The notes below the pieces were generated by a model that had not been told where the DNA came from, did no database searches, and was given only the letters and a program-made list of their open reading frames with translations. From positions 1 through 36,973 of the forward strand of contig QKCD01000063.1 in assembly GCA_003245815.1 (NCBI GenBank): a DNA stretch of 36,973 nt. The letters are read 5' to 3'. Below, one piece after another: positions 27,461 through 35,639 of this stretch (positions within the stretch are counted from its first letter, which is position 1; each line of letters starts with the position of its first letter). This DNA comes from Sulfuricurvum sp. (lineage in GTDB: Bacteria; Campylobacterota; Campylobacteria; Campylobacterales; Sulfurimonadaceae). The position numbers and the translations under genes were made by a program.

Positions 27461-28079
27461 AGATCTGCTGCGCAGGGTGGCGCTTGCCGTCGTCCCCTTT
27501 ATCGGCTCCCTGCTCGTACGCTTCATCTACCTCACCAGCCGCAAAACTTTCCACCTTCCCGAAAGCATTCCCGATGAGCCCTTTATCGTCGCGATGTGGC
27601 ACGGCGACCTGCTGATGCAGCCCTACCTCTACCGCCAGTTCCGCGACAGGCCGCGTATCAAGGTGATCATCAGCGAACATTTCGACGGCCAGCTGATCGC
27701 CGAGACGGTCAGCCACCTCGGTCTCGACGCGATCCGGGGCTCCAGTCGCAAGGGCGGGGCGAAGGTCCTGATCCAGGCGATCTCGATGCTGAAAAAGGGA
27801 TTCGACGTCGCCGTCACCCCCGACGGTCCCAAGGGACCGCGCCACTCCGTCGCCGACGGCGTCGTGGTGATGGCGCAGAAGACGGGGGCGAAGGTCGTTC
27901 CTTTCCAGTGCCGTCCCTCGAAGTACTGGCAGGTCAACAGCTGGGACCGCTTTACGATTCCCAAACCCTTCGGTCACCTGGAGTATTTCGCCGGCGAGCC
28001 CCTCGACCTGGCGGGGATGGACTTGGAGGAAGCCAAGAGTTTGGTTAAAATGAAGCTGTTGGAACACGGGCTGGAGTAA
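27450..28079 (+). CDS. DUF374-type lysophospholipid acyltransferase-like protein
   Basis: 209 residues. The N-terminal hydrophobic segment (about 10-28) suggests membrane association. Core motifs are [15 protein letters not shown], where an H-x-(4) pattern usual for acyltransferases is altered, [15 protein letters not shown] and [31 protein letters not shown]. The family is linked to lipid or lipid A acylation, but the exact substrate is not established. The start is TTG at 27450 or the next codon, TTG at 27453; GGGGGAG lies just upstream. It overlaps miaB by eleven bases. Confidence 0.85.
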   Translation: MLAKDLLRRVALAVVPFIGSLLVRFIYLTSRKTFHLPESIPDEPFIVAMWHGDLLMQPYLYRQFRDRPRIKVIISEHFDGQLIAETVSHLGLDAIRGSSRKGGAKVLIQAISMLKKGFDVAVTPDGPKGPRHSVADGVVVMAQKTGAKVVPFQCRPSKYWQVNSWDRFTIPKPFGHLEYFAGEPLDLAGMDLEEAKSLVKMKLLEHGLE

Positions 28080-28105
28080 TCGCAGCCCGGAAAGGGAGTC
28101 TTGAC

Positions 28106-28585
28106 GTGAATAGCGGAAAATTTTGGCTGGTACTCTCCCTCCTCTTCGTTGTCGTCATGGCCCTCTATTTTGCCTTCAACCCCTCCTACGAACGGTCGCT
28201 CCAGGCGAAGTTCTACTACACCCTCGGCGATTACAAGCAGGCCCATTCCCTCGCCAAAGAGGCTTTCGCCCTCGACTCCTACAACCGTATGGCCGCGACG
28301 GTGATGACCCAGTCGCAGACCGCCCTGAAGTTTGTTGACTATATCGCCCAGGCGAAAGCATACTCGGCGGATATCGCGGCGATCGCCGCGGCGGAGCGCA
28401 TCGGGGAGGCGGAGAAGGCGCGCATCAAGCTGATGTGCGAGGTGATGATGGAGTCCTTCGTCAAGATCTCGCCGATCGCCCGTGACGGCCGGAGCGTCGT
28501 GATCGACCGGGCGCTGATCGACGAGGCGAAGGGCTACTACGAACAGTTCGTTGCACTGCATGAAAAAGTCACTAAAACGCTATAA
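28106..28585 (+). CDS. Single-pass membrane protein with TPR-like segment
   Basis: 159 residues. A membrane helix at about 6-24 is followed by FNPSYERSLQAKFYYTLGDYKQAHSLAKEAFALDS, which reads like one TPR unit (34-66), then a helical Ala/Glu-rich region. The GTG start is supported by AAAGGGAG about eight bases upstream. I recognise no named family. It sits 26 bases after the acyltransferase and overlaps the recombinase gene by 26 bases, so it is part of the same operon. A periplasmic or cytoplasmic scaffold role is possible, not shown. Confidence 0.75.
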   Translation: MNSGKFWLVLSLLFVVVMALYFAFNPSYERSLQAKFYYTLGDYKQAHSLAKEAFALDSYNRMAATVMTQSQTALKFVDYIAQAKAYSADIAAIAAAERIGEAEKARIKLMCEVMMESFVKISPIARDGRSVVIDRALIDEAKGYYEQFVALHEKVTKTL

Positions 28586-29408
28586 GCGGGCCTTCATCGA
28601 CTACCTCGGCGATATCCGGGGCTACTCCGAGCTGACACTTCGGACCTACGAAGATGCCCTTGACGAGGCGCTGACCCATGCGGAGATCGAGGAGCAGGGG
28701 GAGGGGGACGTCCGCATCAACCTGATGCCGCTGCGGCTGCGCATCGCCTCGAAACGTCCCAAGACCATCGCCAAGAAACTCAGCGCGGTACGCTCCTTCG
28801 TCGCCTATCTGAAGGAGGCGGGAGAGTCGGTCGAACTGCTGGCGGACGACAGTGTGAAAGTGCCCAAGAGCCTCCCCAAGCCGATTCCCCACCAGCATAT
28901 CGTCGAGGCGCTCGAACATGCGTCGCTCCGGGAACAGACGATCATCGTGATGCTCTACACCCTGGGGCTTCGGATCTCCGAACTCGCCGGTTTGAGGCTT
29001 GACGATATCCACGAGGAGTGGGTACGGGTCCGGGGCAAGGGGAACAAAGAGCGCGAACTACCGCTCATCGATACGACGCAGACACTACTGCAGCACTACC
29101 TGCAGGAGGCTCAGCCGCGCCGTTTCCTTTTCGAAAAGGATGGAGGTAGATTAAGCGAAAATAGTCTAAGATATACCATCAAGAGGGTGTTCGGACAGGT
29201 CGGGATGCATGTCACGCCGCACCAGCTGCGCCACTCCTATGCAACGGCGCTTCTCAACAACAATGCACGCATTGCCGATGTGAGTGACCTGTTGGGTCAC
29301 ACGTCGATGGCAACGACTCAGATCTACACCAAATTGGGAAGTGCGCTGAAGCTGGAAAATTATCTCAAATCGCATCCGCTATGCAAGGGAGACAATGGGA
29401 TTCGCTAA
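28560..29408 (+). CDS. Tyrosine recombinase, XerC/D/H-like
   Basis: 282 residues. An N-terminal SAM-like core-binding domain (about 1-100) contains FIDYLGDIRGYSELTLRTYE. The catalytic domain carries the full set: R138 in TLGLRISELAGL, K163, H221 and R224 in HQLRHSYAT, H247 in LGHTSMATT, and the nucleophile Y256 in QIYTKLG. It should be active. Its size fits XerC/XerD rather than the longer XerH of Helicobacter, so it may be the chromosome dimer resolvase or a second Xer enzyme. The start at 28560 lies within the end of the preceding gene and lacks a clear ribosome site, which implies coupling. It is embedded in an operon, not next to an integrated element. Confidence 0.88.
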   Translation: MKKSLKRYKRAFIDYLGDIRGYSELTLRTYEDALDEALTHAEIEEQGEGDVRINLMPLRLRIASKRPKTIAKKLSAVRSFVAYLKEAGESVELLADDSVKVPKSLPKPIPHQHIVEALEHASLREQTIIVMLYTLGLRISELAGLRLDDIHEEWVRVRGKGNKERELPLIDTTQTLLQHYLQEAQPRRFLFEKDGGRLSENSLRYTIKRVFGQVGMHVTPHQLRHSYATALLNNNARIADVSDLLGHTSMATTQIYTKLGSALKLENYLKSHPLCKGDNGIR

Positions 29409-30432
29409 GCTGGTCGAACGCCTCTATCTGAAAGTGTTTGTCGGAATTACCGCCTCCCACTCCGGCATTCGCGTCGTGGTCGAGATGCTCAAAAACGGCG
29501 AAGCGGCCGAGCGGTTCTCCCAGAGCTTCGAGGGGGATGCGGACGCGGAACTGAATGCCTTCCTTGAGCCCTATCTGGCGGAATCGCCGCTGCATTACGT
29601 TGCCCTGCTCAACACCATGGACGAGCAGGGAGCACTGCCGGTCGGTTCGGAAAAAGAGGCGGAACGTTTTGCCGACCTCTCGACGGCGTTGACCCTCTCC
29701 CCCGGCGGGGAGTGGCTGCTTTATGCATCGAAACCGGGCATCGATGCCCTTCAGAAGCGTTTCGGTGGAATCGGCGTCGATTTCATTTTTTCCCCTTTCA
29801 GCGTCCTCGAACAGTTCTTCGCCGACAAGATCAGCACGACGACGGCGCTTTTTGTCCTTCTTGAGGACGATGCTGTTTCCGCGGCAGTATTCTCGGAGGG
29901 GAGGCTGCTGTTCGCGCGGCATCTCGGGATCGCCCACGAGGACCTGCACCTTGCGGGTGCGGAAGAGAACGACGGCGTGAGCCTCAGTTTTGAAATCGAT
30001 ATCGACGGCATCGAAGAGGGGCTTGAGCTCGAGGACATCAATGCGATCGATGACTTGGAGGGGTTGGATGACCTTGACGAGATCGAGGACCTCGATATGA
30101 TGGACGACCTGGAGAGCTTCACGGAAGAGGAGGAGACCGTCGTCCCCGCGCGGAACGAAGAGATCTCCCGGGACGAGAGCTCCCTCGAGGGGTTTGACAA
30201 GGACTACAAGCGTTTCCAGCTGATCCAGATGACTCTGGAACACTATTACGGCGATTCGAAGTACGACAGCCAGTTCGTCGAGTCGGTCTATATCGCCGAC
30301 GGCTGTGGCCTTGGAGACGATCTGAAACACTACCTCGAAGAGGAGCTCTTCATGAAGGTATTCGTCCGCAGGATCGACATTCCCGCCGAGATTGCCGATC
30401 TGGCGAAACGGGAGCTGCGCGATGCGTCGTAG
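29395..30432 (+). CDS. PilM-like protein with acidic triad-repeat insert
   Basis: 345 residues. The N-terminal LYLKVFVGITASHSGIRVVVEM and the later TTTALFVLLEDDAVSAAVFSEGRLLFARHLGI resemble the two phosphate-loop regions of PilM/GspL actin-like proteins, but the key Asp and Gly residues are missing, so ATP binding is doubtful. Residues 200-265 are extremely acidic; from 203 to 242 nearly every third residue is Ile, Leu, Met or Phe, separated by Asp, Glu or polar pairs. The C-terminal part (270-345) is predicted globular. AAGGGAG precedes the ATG, which overlaps the recombinase end by 14 bases. PilN- and PilO-like genes follow with overlaps, the main support for the call. Family membership is inferred from context and weak motifs. 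Confidence 0.6.
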   Translation: MGFAKLVERLYLKVFVGITASHSGIRVVVEMLKNGEAAERFSQSFEGDADAELNAFLEPYLAESPLHYVALLNTMDEQGALPVGSEKEAERFADLSTALTLSPGGEWLLYASKPGIDALQKRFGGIGVDFIFSPFSVLEQFFADKISTTTALFVLLEDDAVSAAVFSEGRLLFARHLGIAHEDLHLAGAEENDGVSLSFEIDIDGIEEGLELEDINAIDDLEGLDDLDEIEDLDMMDDLESFTEEEETVVPARNEEISRDESSLEGFDKDYKRFQLIQMTLEHYYGDSKYDSQFVESVYIADGCGLGDDLKHYLEEELFMKVFVRRIDIPAEIADLAKRELRDAS

Positions 30433-30940
30433 TTTTATCCGCCCGCGTCCGAAGCAGCTGGTCAGTCACGAACTGAGGCTCGTGCTCTTCTTCTTCGGCG
30501 TGACGCTGGCGATGCTCTGCTCCACCTATCTCTTCCTGGCTTACAAGCAGTACGATTTCGTCAACGAGATGACGGAGATGGACGGCGGGGCTGCCGACCT
30601 GAACCGCTCGATCGCGACGATGAATACCCAGATCGCCTTTATCGAGAAGGAGGCAGCGAGAGCGGAGCAGGTGGCGACGGCCAATACGGTCATGAAGGAG
30701 AGCATCAAGAATCTTTTTGATCTCGTACCGGACCGGATCGTCCTCTCCGAGGCGGACCTGAAGGAACGCAGCCTCGTGCTCTACGGGATCACACCGAACA
30801 AAGAGGTGTACGAGTTTATGCTGCAGGCCCCCCTGCGCTCGATCTTCCACCGGACCTACAGCAGTTTCTACCCGATGGAGAACGGTTGGTACCGTTTCGT
30901 CTCGACGAATTTTCTCGAGGATGAGGAGGTGCTGCAGTGA
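30422..30940 (+). CDS. PilN-like single-pass membrane protein
   Basis: 172 residues. A basic cytoplasmic N-terminus (MRRSFIRPRPKQLVSHE), one membrane helix at about 19-41, a coiled-coil-like stretch (about 45-98) and a small C-terminal periplasmic domain. This order is that of PilN/GspL-C proteins of type IV pilus and type II secretion alignment complexes. The start overlaps the preceding gene by eleven bases and the end overlaps the next by four. The usual short PilM-binding motif of PilN is not recognised. The call rests on architecture and gene order. Confidence 0.6.
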   Translation: MRRSFIRPRPKQLVSHELRLVLFFFGVTLAMLCSTYLFLAYKQYDFVNEMTEMDGGAADLNRSIATMNTQIAFIEKEAARAEQVATANTVMKESIKNLFDLVPDRIVLSEADLKERSLVLYGITPNKEVYEFMLQAPLRSIFHRTYSSFYPMENGWYRFVSTNFLEDEEVLQ

Positions 30941-31464
30941 AACCCCGTATCAGCCGTCAGACCCTCTACCTGCTGGCGCTTTCGGGCGTCCTGCTGATCC
31001 TGTCGCTGCTCTTTGCCTTCTTGCTTCTGATTCCCGCCGGGAAGGAGTACCGCATCAAGCGCATGGAACGTAACAAGCATGCCCAGGTACTGGCGGAGTA
31101 CCAGCAGTGGCATGACGAAACCTTCCGTCTGCTCAAAGAGCTGCAGTCGAAGAACAAGCACACGATCACGGCTTTCGACAACCGGTTCGATCCCGACCGT
31201 TTCGCCAAGACGCACCGCCACTTCTTCCAGTCGCTGCAGCTCTCCGAGGTGGCGCCGGTCAGCGATGCAGCCCCCTTCTCGGTCTACGAAGTCAACACGA
31301 CGTCACGTATCGGCTCGCCGGAGAATTTCTACGGCTTTCTCGAAGCGGTCAACAAGAGCGACTGGATCATTGGGGTCGACTTCCCGGTCCACTTCAAGCG
31401 GGAACAGGACCTGATCCTCTCATCCTTCACGATGCGGGTCTACAGCACCGCCCTCAAGGAGTAG
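30937..31464 (+). CDS. PilO-like single-pass membrane protein
   Basis: 175 residues. A membrane helix at about 9-33 is followed by a coiled-coil (about 38-85) and a folded periplasmic domain ending FTMRVYSTALKE. This is the PilO/GspM layout. The GTG start overlaps the TGA of the preceding gene. It is the last gene of the operon and its last 45 bases overlap the 3' end of tilS on the other strand. No PilP, secretin, ATPase or pilin gene is present in the window. Confidence 0.6.
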   Translation: MKPRISRQTLYLLALSGVLLILSLLFAFLLLIPAGKEYRIKRMERNKHAQVLAEYQQWHDETFRLLKELQSKNKHTITAFDNRFDPDRFAKTHRHFFQSLQLSEVAPVSDAAPFSVYEVNTTSRIGSPENFYGFLEAVNKSDWIIGVDFPVHFKREQDLILSSFTMRVYSTALKE

Positions 31465-32439
31465 CGCGATCGCTGCATAGGCTTCCGGAGTCTGCGCCAG
31501 GTAGGGGCGCAGCTTCGGCGGGATGTCAAGACGCCGGCATGCCTCTTTAAAGGGCTTCTCCATCGCCGTCGTCCTATAGGGGGCGATAAAGGTGTAGGCG
31601 GGAGTGACCGCCACGACGTAGCGCCTTCCCACGACGACGACATCCTCCTCTTTCAACCGCTCCCGATCCCCCCGGCGCATCAGGAACCCGGCCGTTTTCA
31701 GGGTGCGGTCGACGGCGTGCAGGAGGGCGCGGCGGCCGGAGGGGTTTTTGAACCAGAAAAGCTGCGCACTCCGCCCGGCATCCACCTCCTCCTCCAGCTG
31801 CCGCGCATCTTCATCCAGGTAGGCGAAACTCTTTTTGATGCCCCGGGCGTACTGTTCGAGCAGCGGCGCGGCGAAACGGTGGCGGAAGGCGTTGCGCTTG
31901 AACCGCTCGTCGCTGTTGCTCGCGTCGTTGAACCAGAACGCCCGCCGCCGCCGCAGGTACGCAAGCAGTTCCGAGCGGGTGGCACCCAGCAGCGGGCGCA
32001 ACAAAGTGTACCCCTCCCGCGTTTCGACGGGGCGCATGCCCGTCATCTCGATCAGGCCGGCCCCTTTGCTCAGCTGCATCAGCAGCCACTCCAGCCGGTC
32101 GTCGAGCTGGTGGGCGGTCACGAGGTTGGTATACCCGTGCGCGGCGATCAGCCCTTCGAAAAAGGCGTAGCGGTAGCGGCGCGCCTCGTGTTCGAAATTG
32201 GAGCTTTCCAGGCGGGCATCGCCGATATGGCAGCCCTTGCCGTGCTTTTCGGCCAGCTCACGGGCGTAGGCCGCTTCCGTATCGCTCTGGGGACGGGTGT
32301 GGTAGTTGACGAGGGCGATATCGAAATCGACCCCCGCTTCAAGAAGCAGGAAGAAGAGGGCGGTGGAGTCGCCGCCCCCGGAGAATGCGAGGAGGCTCTT
32401 CGCCCCCCCGAGCGCTTCAAGGGTTTCAGCGCTCAGCAT
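31420..32439 (-). CDS. tilS: tRNA(Ile)-lysidine synthase
   Basis: Converts C34 of the tRNA-Ile with anticodon CAU to lysidine. The 339-residue protein has the PP-loop LLAFSGGGDSTALFFLL (S20 to S25 region), VNYHTRPQSD, and the tRNA-binding core TNLVTAHQLDDRLEWLLMQLSKGAGL. It is shorter than E. coli TilS (432), in keeping with the reduced C-terminus in Campylobacterota. Its start overlaps the end of rimO by 14 bases, so it is translated from the rimO transcript. Its end overlaps the PilO-like gene in the opposite direction. Confidence 0.92.
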   Translation of the reverse strand: MLSAETLEALGGAKSLLAFSGGGDSTALFFLLLEAGVDFDIALVNYHTRPQSDTEAAYARELAEKHGKGCHIGDARLESSNFEHEARRYRYAFFEGLIAAHGYTNLVTAHQLDDRLEWLLMQLSKGAGLIEMTGMRPVETREGYTLLRPLLGATRSELLAYLRRRRAFWFNDASNSDERFKRNAFRHRFAAPLLEQYARGIKKSFAYLDEDARQLEEEVDAGRSAQLFWFKNPSGRRALLHAVDRTLKTAGFLMRRGDRERLKEEDVVVVGRRYVVAVTPAYTFIAPYRTTAMEKPFKEACRRLDIPPKLRPYLAQTPEAYAAIALLLEGGAVDPHREG

Positions 32440-33748
32440 GTCCGGTAACGGTGGCCAGGAGCTTGAAGCCGGCGATCTCTGTCACCTTTGCCCGGTAGAT
32501 GACGCCGAACGCCAGCTCGCCGTCGATCTCGGAGTCGTTGACGTAGAGCTCCCCGTCGATCTCCGGCGCCCAGCCCAGGGCTTTTGCACTGAGGAGGTAT
32601 TCGTGCTCCTCGCTTTCGCCGTCGATAACGATCTCGATCTCTTTCCCGATGAGGGCACGCAGGCTCTGCTCTTCACAGTAGGCGGCGATCTCTCCAAGCT
32701 TCAGGGCACGCTCCTCGATCGTCTCGGCGTCGATCTTCTCTGCCATCGTAAAGGCGCTCGTCCCCTCCTCGTCGGAGTAGCCGAAGACGTTGATGCGGTC
32801 GAAGCCGAAGCTTTCGGCGAAGTCGCACATCTCGGCGAACATCTCCGGGGTCTCGCCGGGGTGGCCGACAATGAAGCTGGTGCGCAAAAAGGCATTCGGG
32901 AGGCTGCGCATCGCTTCGAGCAGCGCCACGGTCTTCTCTTTTCCGAACCCGCGCTTCATGATCTTCAGCATTTCGTCGTTGATATGCTGGATCGGCATAT
33001 CGAAGTAGTTGTGGAAGATCTTCGACATCCCGATGTTCTTGATAAGGCTGAGGCTCGTCGTCGAGGGGTAGAGGTAGAGGATGCGGGCGCTTTTCACCCC
33101 CTCGATCAGCTCGATCCGCTTGATGAGGTGGATGAGCCCGTCCTTGACGTTCTGGTCGCGCAGATAGGAGCTGGAGTCCTGGGAGACGAAACTGAAGTCG
33201 TAGTACCCCTGCGTGACGAGCTGCTCCACCTCTTTGGCGACGGAGTCGAGGCTGCGGGATTTGAGCCGCCCCTTGAAAGAGGGGATGGCGCAGAAGCTGC
33301 AGCTCTGGTTGCACCCTTCGGAGAGCTTGATATAGGCGTGGTAGGTGGAGCCGGTAACGACGCGCTCCGCCCCGTCGATAAGGTAGACGTCGTCGCTGAA
33401 GCGGCTCTGTTTCGCCGCGAGCAGTTCGTCGATCTTGTCGTAGTCGCCGACGCCGGTGAAGATGTCAACTTCGGTCAGCTCCTGGCTCAGCTCCTCCTTG
33501 TAGCGTTCGCTGAGGCAGCCGGCCATGACGAGGACGGACTCCTCCTTACGCGCTTCGTGGAGGTTCAGCACGGTCTGGAGGGACTCCTCTTTCGCCGCGT
33601 CGATAAAGCCGCAGGTATTGACGATGATAACGTCCGCCTCTTCGGGACTCTGGGTCATTTCGTAGAACTTCAGCCGCCCCATCATCACTTCGGTGTCAAC
33701 AAGGTTTTTGGTGCATCCCAGGGATACGATATGTAGTTTTTTGCTCAT
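32426..33748 (-). CDS. rimO: Ribosomal protein S12 methylthiotransferase
   Basis: Radical-SAM enzyme that methylthiolates Asp of ribosomal protein S12. 440 residues. The N-terminus MSKKLHIVSLGCTKNLVDTE is diagnostic for RimO, with further cluster cysteines in VNTCGFIDAAKEES and MAGCLSERY. The radical-SAM motif is CNQSCSFC, and IPSFKGRLKSR follows as in RimO. A TRAM domain ends the protein. I chose the ATG at 33748 over an in-frame GTG three codons earlier because it matches the family start. A -10 box lies at 33776-33781. Confidence 0.96.
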   Translation of the reverse strand: MSKKLHIVSLGCTKNLVDTEVMMGRLKFYEMTQSPEEADVIIVNTCGFIDAAKEESLQTVLNLHEARKEESVLVMAGCLSERYKEELSQELTEVDIFTGVGDYDKIDELLAAKQSRFSDDVYLIDGAERVVTGSTYHAYIKLSEGCNQSCSFCAIPSFKGRLKSRSLDSVAKEVEQLVTQGYYDFSFVSQDSSSYLRDQNVKDGLIHLIKRIELIEGVKSARILYLYPSTTSLSLIKNIGMSKIFHNYFDMPIQHINDEMLKIMKRGFGKEKTVALLEAMRSLPNAFLRTSFIVGHPGETPEMFAEMCDFAESFGFDRINVFGYSDEEGTSAFTMAEKIDAETIEERALKLGEIAAYCEEQSLRALIGKEIEIVIDGESEEHEYLLSAKALGWAPEIDGELYVNDSEIDGELAFGVIYRAKVTEIAGFKLLATVTGHAER

Positions 33749-33775
33749 CGGGTCCACTCTGTTTTATATGACGCA

Positions 33776-33781
33776 ATTATA
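33776..33781 (-). promoter_or_regulatory. -10 box for rimO-tilS
   Basis: TATAAT on the minus strand, 28 bases before the rimO ATG. Confidence 0.5.
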
Positions 33782-33822
33782 CCCAATGGCAGCGGTAAGC
33801 GGGAATATGGGCGGATTCAAAC

Positions 33823-33839
33823 CTACCATCTGGTAGAAT
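33823..33839 (+). promoter_or_regulatory. -10 box with overlapping inverted repeat, flavoprotein gene
   Basis: TAGAAT (33834-33839) is a candidate -10 box for the flavoprotein. CTACCA and TGGTAG (33823-33836) form a 14-base inverted repeat that overlaps it and could be a repressor site. The leader to the ATG is about 70 bases. Confidence 0.35.
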
Positions 33840-33914
33840 CTGACAATTATTACTGCCCGGAAGGGGCCAGCTTTAGTAGCGTAGCCGCATGAGTTCGGCA
33901 TATGGGACGTGTCA

Positions 33915-35072
33915 ATGGATAATCGTTATGATGTCGTGATTCTCGGCGCGGGGGCCTCGGGGCTGATGTGTGCGGGATGGCTCTGTAGCAACAGTGATCT
34001 GAAGGTCGCCGTGATTGAGGGCAATACCAGGCCCGCCGCCAAGCTGAAGATCTCCGGCGGCGGCAAATGCAACATCACCAATGTTGACGTCCAGTCGAAG
34101 CATTTCCTCGGGGACCCCGATCTTGTCGAGGCGGTGCTGGGAGCCTTTTCGAAAGAGGATCTGCTGGCATTCCTGCAGGAGCGGGGACTGACCCCGGTCA
34201 TCCGCAAAGGGCGTTATTACTTCTGCGAAAAAAGCTCCGACGAGATCATTTCGCTGCTGCTGCGCGAATGCAACGGGGCGGACTTTTTTTATAACCGGAG
34301 CATTGAATCGCTGATCTGCGACGGCTCTTTCCGTATCGAGACGGACAAGGGCCGCTTCGAGGCTTCAAAGGTCGTCGTCGCGACGGGCGGCGTCAGTTTC
34401 AAAACGGTCGGGGCGACCGACGTCGGTCTCCGAATCGCCCGTGTGTTCGGCCACGAGGTTACCCCCTTTGCCCCGGCCCTGGCGGGATTGACCCTGCAGA
34501 AGGAGCAGTTCTGGATGAAGGAGCTGACGGGGATCAGCCTGCCGGTGCGGATTCGGGTCGACGGGCGGGTCATTGAGGAGGACCTTCTCTTCGCCCACCG
34601 CGGCATCAGCGGCCCGGCGGTGCTGAGCACGTCGCTCTACTGGCACCGGGGAGAGATCGCGATCGACTTTCTGCCGTCGATGAACCTCCCCCGGACGTGC
34701 CGGGGGGAGAAGAAGCAGGTGAGCACGGTGATGAATCTACCCAAACGGCTTGCCAAGGCACTGCTCGATGCAATCGGCGTCGAGGATCGGGCGTGCAACC
34801 GGCTCGGCGAAACGGAGTTTGAACGGCTGCAGCAGCTCCACGCCTACCGCTTCGCCCCGGCGGGGAGCTTCGGGTTCACCAAGGCGGAGGTGAGCCGCGG
34901 TGGGGTTGCGACGGAGACGCTGAACCACTACACGATGGAGAGCCTGCTACAGGAGGGGCTCTACTTTATCGGGGAGGTGGTCGACGTTACGGGAGAGCTC
35001 GGCGGCTACAACTTCCAGTGGGCTTTCAGCAGCGCCGTCGTCGCCGCCAGGGAGCTCTGCGTTCCCCGATAG
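33915..35072 (+). CDS. NAD(P)/FAD-dependent oxidoreductase, HI0933/BaiN family
   Basis: 385 residues. The FAD-binding start is DVVILGAGASGLMCAGWL (GxGxxG at 11-16), followed by the family hallmark AAKLKISGGGKCNITN and the region KGRYYFCEKSSDEI. The C-terminal signature is TKAEVSRGGVATETLNHYTMES then GLYFIGEVVDVTGELGGYNFQWAFSSA, where the flavin is closed in. Members of the family include bile-acid reductases in gut bacteria, but most have unknown substrates. ATG at 33915 is preferred over GTG at 33909 because GGGA is at a proper distance. It is transcribed alone. Confidence 0.88.
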   Translation: MDNRYDVVILGAGASGLMCAGWLCSNSDLKVAVIEGNTRPAAKLKISGGGKCNITNVDVQSKHFLGDPDLVEAVLGAFSKEDLLAFLQERGLTPVIRKGRYYFCEKSSDEIISLLLRECNGADFFYNRSIESLICDGSFRIETDKGRFEASKVVVATGGVSFKTVGATDVGLRIARVFGHEVTPFAPALAGLTLQKEQFWMKELTGISLPVRIRVDGRVIEEDLLFAHRGISGPAVLSTSLYWHRGEIAIDFLPSMNLPRTCRGEKKQVSTVMNLPKRLAKALLDAIGVEDRACNRLGETEFERLQQLHAYRFAPAGSFGFTKAEVSRGGVATETLNHYTMESLLQEGLYFIGEVVDVTGELGGYNFQWAFSSAVVAARELCVPR

Positions 35073-35085
35073 CGCACCGTTTGAG

Positions 35086-35114
35086 TTGAACTATGGTTTT
35101 GAATATGCTATGAT
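35086..35114 (+). promoter_or_regulatory. Promoter of small outer-membrane protein gene
   Basis: TTGAAC (35086-35091), 17 bases, TATGAT (35109-35114). It lies 29 bases before the ATG at 35143 and rules out an upstream in-frame start at 35086. Confidence 0.6.
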
Positions 35115-35142
35115 GTTCAAACACTATATACGGGAGATCATT

Positions 35143-35628
35143 ATGAAAAAAAGCGTTTTGACAGGAATTCTGCTCTCATCGACACTGCTGATGGGCTCTG
35201 AGTACGGTATGTTCGCGGGGATCGAAGGCAGCAGCGATCGCATCAATCCCGACAGCGGCGCGAAATCCGGCTTTGAGTACGGTATCGGCATCCGCGGCGG
35301 TTTTGTAGCGGACAACCACCGTGTTTACGGGGTCTACAACTACAATGATGATCTGGATATGCATACGCTCGTCGTGGCAGGCGATGCGATGACGGAACCC
35401 TATGTTCTGACTGACTGGCTCGCCGGCAGCTTTTTCATCGGTGCCCATGCGGGAATCCATGATGTCGGAACCTTGCCGACACGTCCCGCCTACGGGGTGC
35501 AGGGGGGCATGATGCTCCACTTCACGCCGCTGGTAAATCTTGAGATCGGTGCTCGCTACACGGCCAGCAGCAGTTCTGCCATCGAAAATATTGAAGGCGG
35601 CTACGTCGGTCTCAACGTCAACTTTTAA
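35143..35628 (+). CDS. Small outer-membrane beta-barrel protein
   Basis: 161 residues. A signal peptide (about 1-18, ending LLMGS) precedes a mature region of alternating strands with Gly-rich turns (GMFAGIEG, GIGIRGGFVADNHRVYGVYNYN) and a terminal Phe (GGYVGLNVNF). This fits an eight-strand barrel of the OmpA/OmpW size class. Function is unknown. GGGAGA is seen before the ATG. The Nudix gene follows eleven bases later, so they may be co-transcribed. Confidence 0.75.
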   Translation: MKKSVLTGILLSSTLLMGSEYGMFAGIEGSSDRINPDSGAKSGFEYGIGIRGGFVADNHRVYGVYNYNDDLDMHTLVVAGDAMTEPYVLTDWLAGSFFIGAHAGIHDVGTLPTRPAYGVQGGMMLHFTPLVNLEIGARYTASSSSAIENIEGGYVGLNVNF

Positions 35629-35639
35629 TTCCGCTTCAG

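Noticed and set aside
28560-29408. Integrase of a genomic island
   Set aside because: The gene is tightly coupled to chromosomal neighbours, no att repeats or mobility genes are near, and the two tRNA genes are 12 kb away.
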